Counted from the first letter of the stretch, positions 28,291-37,290 are shown. The stretch: 64,000 bases of DNA from Faecalibacterium sp. I3-3-89 (GCF_023347275.1 NZ_CP094468.1:1426001-1490000); one strand, 5' to 3'. The notes: generated by a model from the letters alone, not told the origin. Numbers and translations are program-made.

Positions 28291-30906
28291 TCAGCCCTTC
28301 AGGCTGCCGCTCAGGGTCTTTTTCAGCTCATAGAGGAAGTTCAGCGCCTCGATGGGGGTCAGGGTCTCCACGTCCAGCGCCTCGAGCTTTTCCATCATCT
28401 CGCTGGGGACGACGGGCGAGGAATACTCCTGCAAGGCGTCGAAGTCCATCTGCTCCACCTTATTTTTCGGGGCAGAAGCTTCCAATGCACGCAGCACCTC
28501 GTGGGCGCGGCGGGTCACAGTGCCGGGCAGACCGGCCAGCTTCGCCACCTCGATGCCGTAGCTGTCGTCGGCAGGGCCGCGGACGATGCGGCGGAGGAAG
28601 GTAATGTCCTCTCCCCGCTTCTTGACGGCGATGTTGTAGTTCTTGACCCCCTCGATGGACCCTTCCAAATCGGTCAGCTCGTGGTAGTGGGTGGCGAAAA
28701 GAGTCTTGCAGCCGAGGCCCTTGGCCGGGTCGGAGATGTGCTCCACCACGGCGCGGGCGATGCTCATGCCGTCGAAGGTGGAGGTGCCGCGGCCGATCTC
28801 GTCCAGCACGACGAGGCTCTTGGGGGTGGCGTTTTTCAGGATTTCGGCCACCTCAGTCATCTCCACCATGAAGGTGGACTGTCCGGCGGCGAGGTCGTCC
28901 GATGCGCCGATGCGGGTGAAGATGGCGTCCACGACGCCCACATGACAGCTGGACGCCGGGACGAAGGAGCCGATCTGGGCCATCAGCGCGATCAGCGCGT
29001 TCTGACGCATATACGTCGATTTGCCTGCCATATTCGGGCCGGTGATGATGAGGCAGCGGTCGGTGGTGCAGTTGAGCTTCGTATCGTTGGGCACGAAGAG
29101 GCTCCCCTTCAGCATCTGCTCCACCACCGGGTGGCGGCCCTCGGTGATGGTCAGCTCGTCGCTGTCGTCCACCACGGGGCGGCAGTAGTTGTTCTCTGCC
29201 GCCACCTGCGCCAGCGCCGCCAGCACGTCCAGCTCGGCCACGGCGTTGGCCGTCCGCTGGATGCGGTCGAGCTGACCGCCGATCTTTTCCAGCAGCTCGG
29301 CAAAGAGCCGGTGCTCCAGTGCGATAAGGCGCTCGTGTGCGCCGAGGATCTTGTTTTCCAGCTCCTTCAGCTCCTGCGTGATGTAGCGCTCGCCGGAGGT
29401 GAGGGTCTGTTTGCGGATGTAGGTCTCGGGGACCATCTGCTTATAGGAGTTGCTGACCTCGATGAAGTAACCGAAGACGTGGTTGTAGCCGATCTTCAGC
29501 TTGGGGATGCCCGTCTCCTGCCGCAGGCGCGTCTCCAGCTGGGCGAGGACACCCTTGGTGTTGTCGCGGATGGAGCGCAGCTCATCCACCTCGGAGTGGT
29601 AGCCCTTGGCGATGACGCCGCCGTCCTTCAGGGTGGAGGGGGCATCCGGGTCGATGGCTGCGAGGATGGCTGTTTTGACGTCGTCCAGCAGATCGATCTG
29701 ACCTGCAAGGGCGGTCAGCTCAGGGCAGCCGCAGCTCTCGGCCTGCGCCCGCAGGTCAGGCAGGCGCTCACAGGTCTGGGCCATCGTGTAGATCTCCTTG
29801 GGCGTGGCCGAACCATAGACCGCACGGGTCATGAGGCGCTCGAGGTCGGCGATGTAGTGGAGCTGCTCGATGAGGTCGCCCCGCTGCATGGTCTGGTTCA
29901 CGAGGCTCTCTACCGCGCTGAGGCGGCGGTTGATGGCAGCGCTGGACACCAGCGGCTGCTCGATCCAGCTGCGCAGCATCCGCTTGCCCATGGCAGTGCT
30001 GGTCTTGTCCAGCACCCAGAGCAGCGTCCCCCGCTTTTCGCGGCCCCGCAGCGTCTCGGTCAGCTCAAGGTTGGCCCGTGTGACCGGCGACAGACTCATG
30101 AACTGAGCCTCGTTGTAGGTGATGACCGTCTTGAGCCGCTCGACGCCTTTGATCTGGGTATCGTGGAGATATTCCAGCAGCGCCGCCATCGCAAAGCGGA
30201 CGAGACCGTCCTCGGCCATGCCGGTCTTGGCAGGCCAGTCGCGGCCAAACTGGTTCTCGAGGGCGATGGAGACGAGGCCCGGGGCATACCGTTCCTCCTC
30301 CACCAGCTCGACGGCGCAGATCATGTTCTTTTTGAGGTAGGCGGTGATCTCCCGGCAGTCCAGCAGACCCGGGTTCATCAGCACCTCGCTGGGGTGGTAG
30401 CGGCAAAGCTCTGCGATGACCGCCGGGGCGATCTTTTCCCGCTTCAGCTCGGTGATGTGGGCCGTGCCGGTGGAGACGTCAGCAAAGCAGAGGCCCGCCG
30501 CACCGCCCTTCAGGAAGATGCTGGCGATGTAGTTGTTCTTGTCATCCTGAAGCATACTGCTCTCGATGACGGTGCCCGGCGTGACCACCCGGATGATGTC
30601 CCGCTTGACGAGGCCCTTGGCCTTGGCCGGGTCTTCCACCTGCTCGCAGATGGCGACCTTATAGCCCTTTGCGATGAGGCGGGCCACATAGCCCTCGTAG
30701 CTGTGGAAGGGCACGCCGCACATGGGCGCACGTTCCTCGAGGCCGCACTGCTTGCCCGTAAGGGTCAGGTCCAGCTCCCGCGAGGCCGTGAGCGCATCGT
30801 CGAAGAACATCTCGTAGAAATCGCCGATGCGATAGAAAAGGATCTCGTCCTTATGTTGTTTTTTTATCTCAAGATATTGCTGCATCATGGGCGAAAGCTC
30901 TGCCAT
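28291..30906 (-). CDS. mutS: DNA mismatch repair protein MutS
   Basis: MutS recognises mismatches. The 871-residue protein has the N-terminal mismatch-binding F-x-E motif (GDFYEMF), connector and lever domains, Walker A GPNMAGKST, Walker B VVLDEIGRGTSTFDG and a C-terminal dimerisation region. Length is normal for MutS1. It is followed by mutL and miaA and preceded by a ricA-like gene and miaB, the same order as in Bacillus apart from cotE. Confidence 0.98.
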   Translation of the reverse strand: MAELSPMMQQYLEIKKQHKDEILFYRIGDFYEMFFDDALTASRELDLTLTGKQCGLEERAPMCGVPFHSYEGYVARLIAKGYKVAICEQVEDPAKAKGLVKRDIIRVVTPGTVIESSMLQDDKNNYIASIFLKGGAAGLCFADVSTGTAHITELKREKIAPAVIAELCRYHPSEVLMNPGLLDCREITAYLKKNMICAVELVEEERYAPGLVSIALENQFGRDWPAKTGMAEDGLVRFAMAALLEYLHDTQIKGVERLKTVITYNEAQFMSLSPVTRANLELTETLRGREKRGTLLWVLDKTSTAMGKRMLRSWIEQPLVSSAAINRRLSAVESLVNQTMQRGDLIEQLHYIADLERLMTRAVYGSATPKEIYTMAQTCERLPDLRAQAESCGCPELTALAGQIDLLDDVKTAILAAIDPDAPSTLKDGGVIAKGYHSEVDELRSIRDNTKGVLAQLETRLRQETGIPKLKIGYNHVFGYFIEVSNSYKQMVPETYIRKQTLTSGERYITQELKELENKILGAHERLIALEHRLFAELLEKIGGQLDRIQRTANAVAELDVLAALAQVAAENNYCRPVVDDSDELTITEGRHPVVEQMLKGSLFVPNDTKLNCTTDRCLIITGPNMAGKSTYMRQNALIALMAQIGSFVPASSCHVGVVDAIFTRIGASDDLAAGQSTFMVEMTEVAEILKNATPKSLVVLDEIGRGTSTFDGMSIARAVVEHISDPAKGLGCKTLFATHYHELTDLEGSIEGVKNYNIAVKKRGEDITFLRRIVRGPADDSYGIEVAKLAGLPGTVTRRAHEVLRALEASAPKNKVEQMDFDALQEYSSPVVPSEMMEKLEALDVETLTPIEALNFLYELKKTLSGSLKG

Positions 30907-30976
30907 GACCGTTCACCTTCCTCCCCTTGTTGTCGCGTGGGTGTGGGTTTGGCATCCAAAACCGTCTTTTGCAAGC

Positions 30977-31009
30977 AAAACGCGGCCCTGCATTGCACAG
31001 CCGCGTTTT
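30977..31009 (-). terminator. hairpin between the ricA-like gene and mutS (terminator/attenuator)
   Basis: AAAACGCGGC and GCCGCGTTTT form a 10-bp stem followed by TTTTGC on the minus strand. An outer GGCATCC/GGATGCC pairing surrounds it. It may limit transcription from miaB into mutS. Confidence 0.6.
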
Positions 31010-31032
31010 GTAAGCCTTGGATGGGGATGCCT

Positions 31033-31440
31033 TTAGTGGCAGCCGCCGCAGGTGGAGCAGCTGCCGGTGCAGGAAGCGGAAGGCTCCTGCACGGTCATGG
31101 GGTCGCCGCCGTTCATGGCGGTGTTGATGATGGCGTCGATATAGTTCACGAGGTTCTCGCAGTCGCGCTTGGCCTCGTTGTAGGCCACCATGCCCTCGTC
31201 GGCCATGATCTTGCCGTAGAGGTCGTTCACCTTCTCGTTCAGCTCGGCGATGCGTGCATCGCTGCGCTCGGTCTTGCCGATCTCGTTGTTCAGGTCCATC
31301 CGGGCCAGATTGAACTCGCCGATGAGGTTCTGCAGCTCCTCGTCCTTATCGTTCATCTTGCGGGCCTGGTCCATGGCCAGATAGCGGGGGTCGGTCTGAA
31401 GTGCCATCGCGGCACGCTTGAAGAGGTCGATGCAATCCAT
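31033..31440 (-). CDS. RicA (YmcA)-like protein with C-terminal cysteine cluster
   Basis: The 135-residue, mostly helical protein belongs to the YlbF/YmcA family (PF06133). Its tail has C124, C128, C131 and C134 (C-x3-C-x2-C-x2-C), close to the cysteine tail of Bacillus RicA, which shares Fe-S clusters with RicF and RicT and tunes mRNA processing. Position supports the call: miaB-ricA-mutS-mutL is the Bacillus order (ymcB-ymcA-cotE-mutS-mutL). No ricF or ricT is in the window. Confidence 0.82.
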   Translation of the reverse strand: MDCIDLFKRAAMALQTDPRYLAMDQARKMNDKDEELQNLIGEFNLARMDLNNEIGKTERSDARIAELNEKVNDLYGKIMADEGMVAYNEAKRDCENLVNYIDAIINTAMNGGDPMTVQEPSASCTGSCSTCGGCH

Positions 31441-31480
31441 TGTAATAGTCTCCTTTTTTCCTGTGTTCTATATTCTATTA

Positions 31481-31641
31481 GGGTGTATCTGAAAAGTCGA
31501 AAATCTAGTCTATTTCTACAAGCACAGCTGGATTTTGCGTTAAACAGCCTTGAAATCCACAAAGGATTCCTGCGGCTCTTTGCCTTAAATCCCGCTTGTG
31601 CTTGCGAAATATTCGTCATTTTCTTTGTTTTCAGATACACC
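31481..31641. repeat. 161-bp MITE-like imperfect palindrome
   Basis: The ends are inverted repeats (GGTGTATCTGAAAA at the left, its complement at the right) flanked by TTA on both sides. Subterminal CAAGCACA/TGTGCTTG and further inner pairs make the whole element foldable into one long hairpin. No coding sequence is present. It lies between miaB and the ricA-like gene. Confidence 0.6.
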
Positions 31642-31666
31642 TTAGGATAGTATATCCAGAATATCG

Positions 31667-33058
31667 TTATTCGGTCAGCTCGCCCAGCAGGACGGTGGCG
31701 CGGGCATCCGTGAGATGCACCATCGCATAGCTGCCCATGAGGGCCGGGTCGGCCTTGAACTCGACGGTGAGGTTGTTGTCGAGACGGCCCGAGAGGGTGC
31801 CTTCGTTCCGGCCATAGCCCTCCACGAGGACGCGGACAGTCTGGCCCACCTGCGCCTTGACGAGGGCCATTGCAATGTCGTCCTGCAGCTTCAGCAGGCG
31901 GGTCATCCGGTCGGTCTTCTCCTTGCGGGGGGTGGGGTCGGGCAGGTCGGCGGCCTTGGTGCCGGTGCGCTTGGAGTAGATGAAGGTGAACAGCTGCATA
32001 TAGCCCACCTTCTGCACCAGCTCGAGGGTCTTCTGGAAGTCCTCCTCCGTCTCACCGGGGAAACCCACGATGATGTCGCTGGAGAAGGTGATGCCGGGGA
32101 TCTTCTTCCGGGCGTACTCGATCAGCTCCAGATAGTGCTCCACGGTATAGTGGCGGTTCATCTGGACCAACAGCCGATCCGAGCCGCACTGCACCGGCAG
32201 GTGCAGGTGCTTGCAGATCTTCGGCTGCGCCGCGATGGTGTCGATGAGCTTGAAGCTGGCATCCTTCGGGTGGCTGGTCATGAAGCGGATGTGATAGTCC
32301 CCCGGGACGGTGCAGAGCAGGTTCAGCAGGTCGGAAAAATCCACCTGCTCTTCAAGGCCCTTGCCGTAGCTGTTGACATTCTGGCCCAGCAGGGTGATCT
32401 CCTTGTAGCCTGCCTCTACGAGGCCCTTGAACTCGGCGAGGATGTCGCCGGGCTTCCGGCTCTTCTCGCGGCCGCGGACGTAGGGCACGATGCAGTAGGT
32501 GCAGAAGTTGTCGCAGCCGTACATGATGGGCAGCCATGCGCGGAACTCGCTCTCGCGGCGGATGGGGATATTCTCCACGATGACGGGGCGCTGGGCCGGC
32601 TCCATCAGCACCCGCTTGTGCTTTTGCAGCTTCTGGGCGATGAGCTGAGGCAGGGTGTCGATGCCGTCCACGCCGAAGACGAGGTCAACGTAGGGGTAGC
32701 TCTGGCGCAGCTTCTCCACGACGTGCTTCTGGTTGGCCATGCAGCCGCAGAGTCCGATGATGAGGCCGCGTTTTTTCTCCTTCAGGCCCTTGAGGGCGCC
32801 CACGTTGCCGAAAACGCGCTGCTCGGCGTGCTCACGGACGGCGCAGGTGTTGAAGAGAATGAGGTCGGCATCCTCGGGCTTGTCGCACAGGCCGTAGCCG
32901 ATATCCATCAGCACGCCCTTGATGCGCTCGCCGTCGTTGACGTTCTGCTGACAGCCGTAGCTGTGGACGAAAGCCAGCGGCGGGGTGTCGTAGGCCAGCT
33001 TGACCAGCTCAGCCGCCGCGTTGTTATGTTCAAATGCTATGTACTCCAATGGAACCAT
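31667..33058 (-). CDS. miaB: tRNA-2-methylthio-N6-dimethylallyladenosine synthase
   Basis: MiaB adds the methylthio group to i6A37 of tRNA. The protein (463 residues from the chosen start) has the UPF0004 domain with three cluster-binding cysteines (HSYGCQQN, NTCAVRE, GCMANQ), the radical SAM motif CDNFCTYCIVP and a C-terminal TRAM domain. The start is uncertain: AGAAGG lies almost against the ATG at 33058, and a TTG three codons later is better spaced; the open frame reaches 33091. Confidence 0.93.
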   Translation of the reverse strand: MVPLEYIAFEHNNAAAELVKLAYDTPPLAFVHSYGCQQNVNDGERIKGVLMDIGYGLCDKPEDADLILFNTCAVREHAEQRVFGNVGALKGLKEKKRGLIIGLCGCMANQKHVVEKLRQSYPYVDLVFGVDGIDTLPQLIAQKLQKHKRVLMEPAQRPVIVENIPIRRESEFRAWLPIMYGCDNFCTYCIVPYVRGREKSRKPGDILAEFKGLVEAGYKEITLLGQNVNSYGKGLEEQVDFSDLLNLLCTVPGDYHIRFMTSHPKDASFKLIDTIAAQPKICKHLHLPVQCGSDRLLVQMNRHYTVEHYLELIEYARKKIPGITFSSDIIVGFPGETEEDFQKTLELVQKVGYMQLFTFIYSKRTGTKAADLPDPTPRKEKTDRMTRLLKLQDDIAMALVKAQVGQTVRVLVEGYGRNEGTLSGRLDNNLTVEFKADPALMGSYAMVHLTDARATVLLGELTE

Positions 33059-33116
33059 CCTTCTCTGCCGCCGCGCACCGGCGGCAGACATCGTTATACT
33101 ATAAAAAGCTCCTTAT

Positions 33117-33145
33117 AGTATACCCTTTTTGGCCTTGGAGGGCAA
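33117..33145 (-). promoter_or_regulatory. promoter of the miaB operon
   Basis: Minus strand: -35 TTGCCC (33140-33145), 17-bp spacer, -10 TATACT (33117-33122). The -10 overlaps an AT-rich inverted repeat (TATACTATAA/TTATAGTATA) that spans the probable start of transcription. Confidence 0.65.
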
Positions 33146-33155
33146 GAGCTTATTT

Positions 33156-33536
33156 TTACTGTGCCTGCTTGGCGGCGCAGGCCTCGCACAGGCCGAACAG
33201 CACCACAGCGCAGTCCTCCACGACGCCCTTCTGGTGGCGCACCAGCTTCATCACCTGCTTTTCGTCCACGTCGGCGTCCACGACACCGCCGCAGCAGTTG
33301 CAGTAGAGGTGGCTGTGCCAGCCCAGCGTGTGGTCGAAACGGTCGGCCTTGCCCGGGATGGAGACGCGGCGGACGCGGCCCGCCTCCACGAGGCTGTTGA
33401 GGTTGCGGTAGACGGTGCCGAGGCTCAGGCCGGGGCACTCCCTGGCCGCAAGGTCAAAAATCTCTTCTGCGGTGGGGTGGTCGCACAGCTGCTCCACCTT
33501 CTGCAATACCAGCTCGCGCTGCTTGGAATAACGCAT
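33156..33536 (-). CDS. Fur-family transcriptional regulator (PerR-like)
   Basis: The 126-residue protein has the Fur winged helix (SLGTVYRNLNSLVEAGRVRRV), the regulatory-metal region DRFDHTLGWHSHLYC and paired cysteines (CNCC and CEAC) for a structural zinc. Aspartates instead of glutamates in the second metal region (VVDADVD) favour PerR over Fur. Peroxide sensing is inferred. It stands between rarA and miaB. Confidence 0.87.
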   Translation of the reverse strand: MRYSKQRELVLQKVEQLCDHPTAEEIFDLAARECPGLSLGTVYRNLNSLVEAGRVRRVSIPGKADRFDHTLGWHSHLYCNCCGGVVDADVDEKQVMKLVRHQKGVVEDCAVVLFGLCEACAAKQAQ

Positions 33537-33584
33537 GGTCTTTCTCCTCTTTCTTATCGTTTTGGGGCCGGATCAAGGCCGGGG

Positions 33585-34859
33585 TCAGAGCTTGTCCTCC
33601 CCCTTGATCTTTGCCCAGTAGGCCCGGGCAGCCTGTTCGGTGCGGTTGTCTCCGAACGTATAGTATTTCACATCCTTGAGCACATCCGGCAGATACTGCT
33701 GCTCGACCCAGTGGTTCTCAAAATCGTGGGCGTACTTGTAGTTCTGGCCCTTGACTGCCGCATCCTCGCCGTCGAAGTGCTTGTTCTGGAGCTGGCGCGG
33801 GATGGGGCCGGTGCGGCCCGCCTGCACGTCGGCGATGGCGGCGTTGATGGCGTCGTGGGCGCTGTTGGACTTGGGGCTGGTGGCCACGAGGATGACGGCA
33901 TCCGCCAGCGGGAGACGGGCTTCGGGCAGGCCCACCATGTTGGCGGCGTCCACCGCCGCCTTGACGATGGGGATGATCTGCGGGTATGCAAGGCCCACAT
34001 CCTCACAGGCGCAGACCATGAGGCGTCGGCAGGCCGAGGGCAGGTCGCCTGCTTCCAGCAGACGGGCCAGATAGTGGAGGGCGGCGTTGGGGTCAGAGCC
34101 GCGCATGGACTTCTGGTAGGCTGAGACGATGTCGTAGTGGTCGTCGCCGTCCCGGTCGTACCGCATGGCGGTGCGGCGGGTGACCTGCTGCACCATCCCG
34201 AGGGTGACGTGCTTTTCCCCCTCGTCCACAGGGGCCGCCGTCACCACGAAATCGAGGCAGCCCAGCGCCTTGCGCAGATCGCCCCCCGCGCTCTCGGCGA
34301 GGTAGGCACAGGCGTCCTCGTCCATCGTCACGGGCTGCGGCTCGGACGCCGAGAGCTTTTTCAGGGCGTTGCGGATGCCCCGCTCCACATCGGCGGCAGA
34401 GAGAGGCTTGAACTCGAACACGGTGCAGCGGGACAGCAGCGCATTATAGATGTAAAAGTAGGGGTTCTCCGTCGTGGAGGCGATGAGGGTGACAGAGCCG
34501 TCCTCGATACACTCCAAGAGGCTCTGCTGCTGCTTTTTGTTGAGGTACTGTATCTCGTCGAGGTAGAGCAGGATGCCCCCTGCCCCGGCCAGTGTGCCGA
34601 TGTCCTTCAGCACGGCCTTGATGTCGCCAGTGCCACAGGAGGTGCCGTTGAGCTTATGGAGGGTCATCCCGCTGTTCTCGGCGATGATTCGGGCCACGGT
34701 GGTCTTGCCCGTGCCGGAAGGGCCGTAGAAGATCATGTTGGGGATGCGGCCGCTCTCGATGGTGCGGCGGAACACCTGCCCCTCGGCCAGAAGATGCTGC
34801 TGGCCGCAGACATCGGCCAGCGTTTTGGGGCGCAGACGCTGCGCCAGCGGTTCGTTCAT
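33585..34859 (-). CDS. rarA: replication-associated recombination protein A (MgsA/RarA AAA+ ATPase)
   Basis: RarA acts at stalled replication forks. The 424-residue protein has Walker A YGPSGTGKTT, Walker B LYLDEIQYLNK, a sensor region with STTENPYF and the C-terminal tetramerisation domain (PRQLQNKHFDGEDA, and HWVEQQYLP near the end). The ATG at 34859 is preceded by GGAGGG; the open frame further upstream is not conserved. It is divergent from nth. Confidence 0.95.
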   Translation of the reverse strand: MNEPLAQRLRPKTLADVCGQQHLLAEGQVFRRTIESGRIPNMIFYGPSGTGKTTVARIIAENSGMTLHKLNGTSCGTGDIKAVLKDIGTLAGAGGILLYLDEIQYLNKKQQQSLLECIEDGSVTLIASTTENPYFYIYNALLSRCTVFEFKPLSAADVERGIRNALKKLSASEPQPVTMDEDACAYLAESAGGDLRKALGCLDFVVTAAPVDEGEKHVTLGMVQQVTRRTAMRYDRDGDDHYDIVSAYQKSMRGSDPNAALHYLARLLEAGDLPSACRRLMVCACEDVGLAYPQIIPIVKAAVDAANMVGLPEARLPLADAVILVATSPKSNSAHDAINAAIADVQAGRTGPIPRQLQNKHFDGEDAAVKGQNYKYAHDFENHWVEQQYLPDVLKDVKYYTFGDNRTEQAARAYWAKIKGEDKL

Positions 34860-34902
34860 GGGTCTTCCCTCCAAGCATAGGATGCGGTTCGTTCTTTTTT
34901 CT

Positions 34903-34931
34903 AGTATAGCGCATTTTACACGCCGGGGCAA
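34903..34931 (-). promoter_or_regulatory. promoter of rarA
   Basis: Minus strand: -35 TTGCCC (34926-34931), 17-bp spacer, -10 TATACT (34903-34908), about 45 bp before the rarA start. Confidence 0.65.
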
Positions 34932-34971
34932 GAGAAATAATAAAAATGATTCTCAGATAATCCGCAAAGGA

Positions 34972-35000
34972 TTTACAAATTTCGCAAAACGTGATATGCT
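34972..35000 (+). promoter_or_regulatory. promoter of nth
   Basis: -35 TTTACA (34972-34977), 17-bp spacer, extended -10 TGATATGCT (hexamer 34995-35000), 35 bp before the nth start. Confidence 0.6.
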
Positions 35001-35034
35001 TGTACCATTCCAGTCAAGAATCGAGGGAGAGCGT

Positions 35035-35718
35035 ATGCGTGGAAAGACCGCTGCCGCCGAAGACCTGACGGCCAAGAAGGAACTGGCGCTGGAGGTCATC
35101 CGGCGGCTCAAGGCCGAATACCCCGACGCAGACTGTACGCTGGACTACGACCATGCGTGGCAGCTTCTGGTAAGCGTCCGTCTGGCGGCCCAGTGCACCG
35201 ACGCCCGGGTGAACGTGGTGGTGCAGGACCTGTTTGAAAAATATCCGTCGGTGGCCGCGCTGGCCGAAGCCGAGCCGGAGGACATCGAGGCCATCGTCAA
35301 GCCCTGCGGTCTGGGCCGCAGCAAGGCCCGGGACATCTCGGCCTGTATGCGCAGGCTCCGGGACGACTACGGCTGCAAGGTGCCCACCACCTTCGACGAG
35401 CTGCTGACCCTGCCCGGCGTGGGCCGCAAGAGCGCCAACCTCATCATGGGCGATGTGTTCGGCAAGCCCGCCATCGTCACCGACACCCACTGCATCCGGC
35501 TGTGCAACAAGATCGGCCTCGTGGATGGCATCAAGGAGCCGCAGAAGGTGGAGATGGCCCTGTGGAAGATCATCCCGCCCGAGGAGGGCAGCGACCTGTG
35601 CCACCGCTTCGTGATGCATGGCCGTGCCGTCTGCAGCGCCCGGAAGCCCGAATGCGAAAAGTGCTGTCTCTCTGACATCTGCCGCTATGCGCGGGAAGAA
35701 GCGGCATCCATTGGATAA
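35035..35718 (+). CDS. nth: endonuclease III (DNA glycosylase/AP lyase)
   Basis: Nth removes oxidised pyrimidines. The 227-residue protein has the helix-hairpin-helix with the catalytic Lys (LPGVGRKSANLI), the catalytic Asp (VTDTHCIRL) and the C-terminal 4Fe-4S motif with four cysteines (CSARKPECEKCCLSDIC). GAGGGAGAG precedes the ATG at 35035; the longer open frame begins inside rarA on the other strand and is rejected. A small membrane protein follows after 18 bp. Confidence 0.96.
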   Translation: MRGKTAAAEDLTAKKELALEVIRRLKAEYPDADCTLDYDHAWQLLVSVRLAAQCTDARVNVVVQDLFEKYPSVAALAEAEPEDIEAIVKPCGLGRSKARDISACMRRLRDDYGCKVPTTFDELLTLPGVGRKSANLIMGDVFGKPAIVTDTHCIRLCNKIGLVDGIKEPQKVEMALWKIIPPEEGSDLCHRFVMHGRAVCSARKPECEKCCLSDICRYAREEAASIG

Positions 35719-35736
35719 AGCAAGGAGGTTTTGCTT

Positions 35737-36063
35737 ATGTTCACTCTGACGATCTTACTTATCCTCGCCGTTATGGTCGCCCTGTTCGGCTGCCTGATGG
35801 GGCTTTTTTCGATCATCGGCCTCTTCTTTTCCCTGCTGATCGGCATTCTGGTCGGCGCACTGGCCGGTTATCTTGCCAGCCGCTTTATGGGCACGCAGAC
35901 TTCGTTCCTGCGCAATGTCGTTCTGGGCGTTCTGGGCAGCTTTGTCGGCGAGTTTCTGTTCGGGATGTTCCACATCTACGCCACCGGCAGCTTCAGCTCC
36001 TTCGTCATCTCGGTCGTGGGCGCCTGTGTCTGCATCTGGATCGACAACAAGCTGTTCCACTGA
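35737..36063 (+). CDS. GlsB/YeaQ/YmgE-family small membrane protein
   Basis: The 108-residue, very hydrophobic protein has three or four transmembrane segments with the glycine-rich GILVGALAGYLASRFMG motif and a second GVLGSFVGEFLFG, as in the transglycosylase-associated GlsB family often linked to stress. AAGGAGG is well spaced to the ATG at 35737; a TTG two codons earlier is less likely. A terminator follows directly. Confidence 0.85.
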   Translation: MFTLTILLILAVMVALFGCLMGLFSIIGLFFSLLIGILVGALAGYLASRFMGTQTSFLRNVVLGVLGSFVGEFLFGMFHIYATGSFSSFVISVVGACVCIWIDNKLFH

Positions 36064-36076
36064 GCCGTCTGTCTTG

Positions 36077-36116
36077 AAAAAGCCGCAGCTTTCGGGGGTG
36101 AAAGCTGCGGCTTTTT
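36077..36116 (+). terminator. Rho-independent terminator after the GlsB-like gene
   Basis: A perfect 17-bp stem (AAAAAGCCGCAGCTTTC with its complement) and a 6-base loop, followed on the plus strand by the T tract. It could work in both directions. Confidence 0.9.
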
Positions 36117-36134
36117 CGTCTCAGTGGAATCGAA

Positions 36135-36163
36135 TGTCATTTTCCGGCAAACTATGCTATAAT
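36135..36163 (+). promoter_or_regulatory. extended -10 promoter of azlCD
   Basis: TGCTATAAT is an extended -10 (hexamer 36158-36163) with a poor -35 (TGTCAT, 17 bp upstream). It lies between the terminator and azlC. Confidence 0.5.
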
Positions 36164-36199
36164 AAGCGTTGTGTTTGAAATTGGAAAGGAGCTTTTCTC

Positions 36200-36982
36200 A
36201 TGGAAACAACGCATGAGTCGTCGAGACAGACCCTCCGCTCCGCACAGCTCTCCAGGCCCTACGCCTTCAGCCGCAAGGTGTTCTGCGAGGGGATGCGGGA
36301 CGGTGTGCCCATTGCGCTGGGATATTTTGCGGTGTCCTTCTCGCTGGGCATCGCGGCCCGGACGGCGGGCTTCACGCCCCTGCAGGGCTTCGTGGCCAGC
36401 CTGCTCAACAACGCTTCGGCCGGCGAGTACGCCGCCTTCGCCCTCATCGCCAGCGGTGCGACCTATCTGGAAGTGGCCATCATCACCCTCATCGCCAACG
36501 CCCGCTATCTGCTGATGAGCTGTGCGCTGGCCCAGCGGTTCGCCCCGGGCACCCCCTTCTTCCACCGCCTCATCATCGGCTACGACGTCACCGATGAGCT
36601 GTTCGGCATCACCATCGCCCGGCCCGGCTACCTGAACCCCTTCTACACCTACGGCGCTATCGCGCTGGCCGCCCCGGCGTGGGCCTCGGGCACGGCGCTG
36701 GGCATCATCGCGGGCAATCTGCTGCCTCTGCGGGCCGTCAGCGCCCTCAGCGTGGCGCTCTACGGGATGTTCCTCGCCATCATCATCCCCCCGGCCCGGA
36801 AGGATAAGGTCGTCGCCGGGCTGGTGGTCCTCAGCTTTGCGCTGAGCTTCGTCTGCACCTACCTACCGGGCATCTCCGCCCTTTCGGACGGCACCCGCAC
36901 CATCCTTCTGACGGTGGCGATCTCCTGTGCCGGAGCGCTGCTGTTCCCCATCAAGACCCAGAGTGAGGAGGCTGAACAATGA
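36200..36982 (+). CDS. azlC: AzlC-family branched-chain amino acid exporter, large subunit
   Basis: AzlC and AzlD form a two-component exporter for branched-chain amino acids and their analogues. The 260-residue protein has a hydrophilic N-terminus, then GVPIALGYFAVSFSLGIAA and several transmembrane helices, including YLEVAIITLIANARYLLMS, a family hallmark. AAAGGAG precedes the start. It overlaps azlD by 4 bp. Confidence 0.92.
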   Translation: METTHESSRQTLRSAQLSRPYAFSRKVFCEGMRDGVPIALGYFAVSFSLGIAARTAGFTPLQGFVASLLNNASAGEYAAFALIASGATYLEVAIITLIANARYLLMSCALAQRFAPGTPFFHRLIIGYDVTDELFGITIARPGYLNPFYTYGAIALAAPAWASGTALGIIAGNLLPLRAVSALSVALYGMFLAIIIPPARKDKVVAGLVVLSFALSFVCTYLPGISALSDGTRTILLTVAISCAGALLFPIKTQSEEAEQ

Positions 36983-37290
36983 TCCGCAGCAACTGGCTTT
37001 ACATCGCGGTGATGTTCGCGGTGTCCTACACCATCCGCATCCTGCCCCTGACCCTCATCCGCAAGCCCATCCGGAACCAGTTCATCCAGTCCTTCCTCTA
37101 CTATGTCCCCTACGTCACGCTGGCGGTCATGACCTTCCCGGCCATCGTCAACGCCACCCAAAGCCCGGTGGCCGGTGCGGCAGCGCTGGTGGTGGGCATC
37201 GCTGCGGCATGGTACGGGGCCAGCCTGTTTCAGGTGTCGGTGGCCTGCTGTGCCGTCGTCTTTGTGCTGGAGCTGTTTCTTGTGAGGTGA
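36979..37290 (+). CDS. azlD: AzlD-family branched-chain amino acid exporter, small subunit
   Basis: The 103-residue protein has three to four transmembrane helices and the AzlD motifs RILPLTLIRKPI and YYVPYVTLAVMTFPAI. It is the small partner of AzlC, translated from an ATG overlapping the azlC stop. The SDR gene follows after 7 bp and is probably on the same transcript. Confidence 0.9.
   Translation: MIRSNWLYIAVMFAVSYTIRILPLTLIRKPIRNQFIQSFLYYVPYVTLAVMTFPAIVNATQSPVAGAAALVVGIAAAWYGASLFQVSVACCAVVFVLELFLVR

Noticed and set aside
35731-35736. TTG start two codons upstream for the GlsB-like gene
   Set aside because: The ATG at 35737 has better spacing to AAGGAGG.
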